Both the position numbers and the translations under genes were made by a program. From positions 82,265,150 through 82,329,149 of the forward strand of contig OZ026516.1 of the NCBI GenBank assembly GCA_964019695.1: 64,000 nt of DNA, given 5' to 3'. This document shows, one piece after another, positions 63,725-64,000 of the stretch (positions within the stretch are counted from its first letter, which is position 1; every line of letters starts with the position of its first letter). The notes below the pieces were generated by a model that searched no databases, was not told the DNA's origin, and saw nothing but the letters and a program-made list of their open reading frames with translations. Source of the DNA: Loripinus fragilis (Eukaryota; Mollusca; Bivalvia; Lucinida; Lucinidae).

Positions 63725-64000
63725 GGCAATCTGCATGCCTAGTTTTAAACCCAATCATGGTTTATAGCTATGGTTTCCTCTTTAATTGCACGACGGTGGG
63801 TCAGGCCTTAGACTCTATGACGGATCTGACATAAAGCTTTAATCGGTGGGTTGGTGCCTGATGCTTATCTGTAGCTGGACCCACCGTGGCTCAACTTGAG
63901 GTTTTCTTTAGCTCTGACTATCTGTGAGTCATGAGCCTTTTTCTTTGTTTCATCATGGTGTAGTAATTTGATTTGAGTGTTATTCCATGATGATACATTG
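63725..64000 (+). mobile_element. Penelope-like element fragment (runs off the window)
   Basis: AACCCAATCATGGTTTATAG, TTCCTCTTTAATTGCACGAC, GGTGGGTCAGGCCTTAGACT, AGCTGGACCCACCGTGGCTC and TGAGTCATGAGCC are the reverse complement of 43680-43880. It continues past the window end. Confidence 0.6.

Overview
This is animal nuclear DNA. The genes have introns and there are no bacterial operons. Repeats dominate: tRNA-like SINEs, CR1/L2-like LINEs, Penelope-like elements, many short inverted-repeat DNA transposons, and the 'CACCTGAG / GACCTTGA' repeat type that I associate with bivalve molluscs. A heterodont bivalve is the best guess; this is inference from repeat types.

Only three host genes can be supported. 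(1) 7449-7679 (+) is the last coding exon of an SDR42E1-like 3-beta-HSD-family dehydrogenase with a C-terminal membrane anchor. (2) 29328-19001 (-) holds five coding exons of ribosomal protein S2 (RPS2, uS5). They join in frame to 278 codons, with a probable non-coding TOP-type first exon near 34930-34908. (3) DCTN4 (dynactin p62) has exon 1 at 50450-50578 (+) and exon 2 at 62679-62749 (+), separated by a 12.1-kb intron; the rest lies beyond the window. SDR42E1 and RPS2 converge, while RPS2 and DCTN4 diverge head to head.

Layout: 1-7.4 kb is palindromic MITEs. 7.7-18.9 kb is SINEs and a long degenerate repeat invaded by a mariner, a hAT MITE and a MITE with a tandem array. 18.9-34.9 kb is RPS2, its introns full of transposons. 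35.4-50.2 kb is a graveyard of LINEs and Penelope-like elements nested in one another. 50.4-62.7 kb is DCTN4 with a 6.6-kb transposon in intron 1. 62.7-64 kb has one SINE and a Penelope-like fragment.

The most interesting result is a pair of related transposons, at 31219-33981 and 50637-57277. Each has exact 9-bp target duplications, long terminal inverted repeats and arrays of a 16-bp palindrome (GGTCCGGTACCGGACC). These traits point to the Mutator (MULE) superfamily. They lie in the first introns of RPS2 (inferred) and DCTN4 (58 bp after the splice donor), which recalls the 5'-gene preference known for plant Mutator elements. I see no transposase in either copy.
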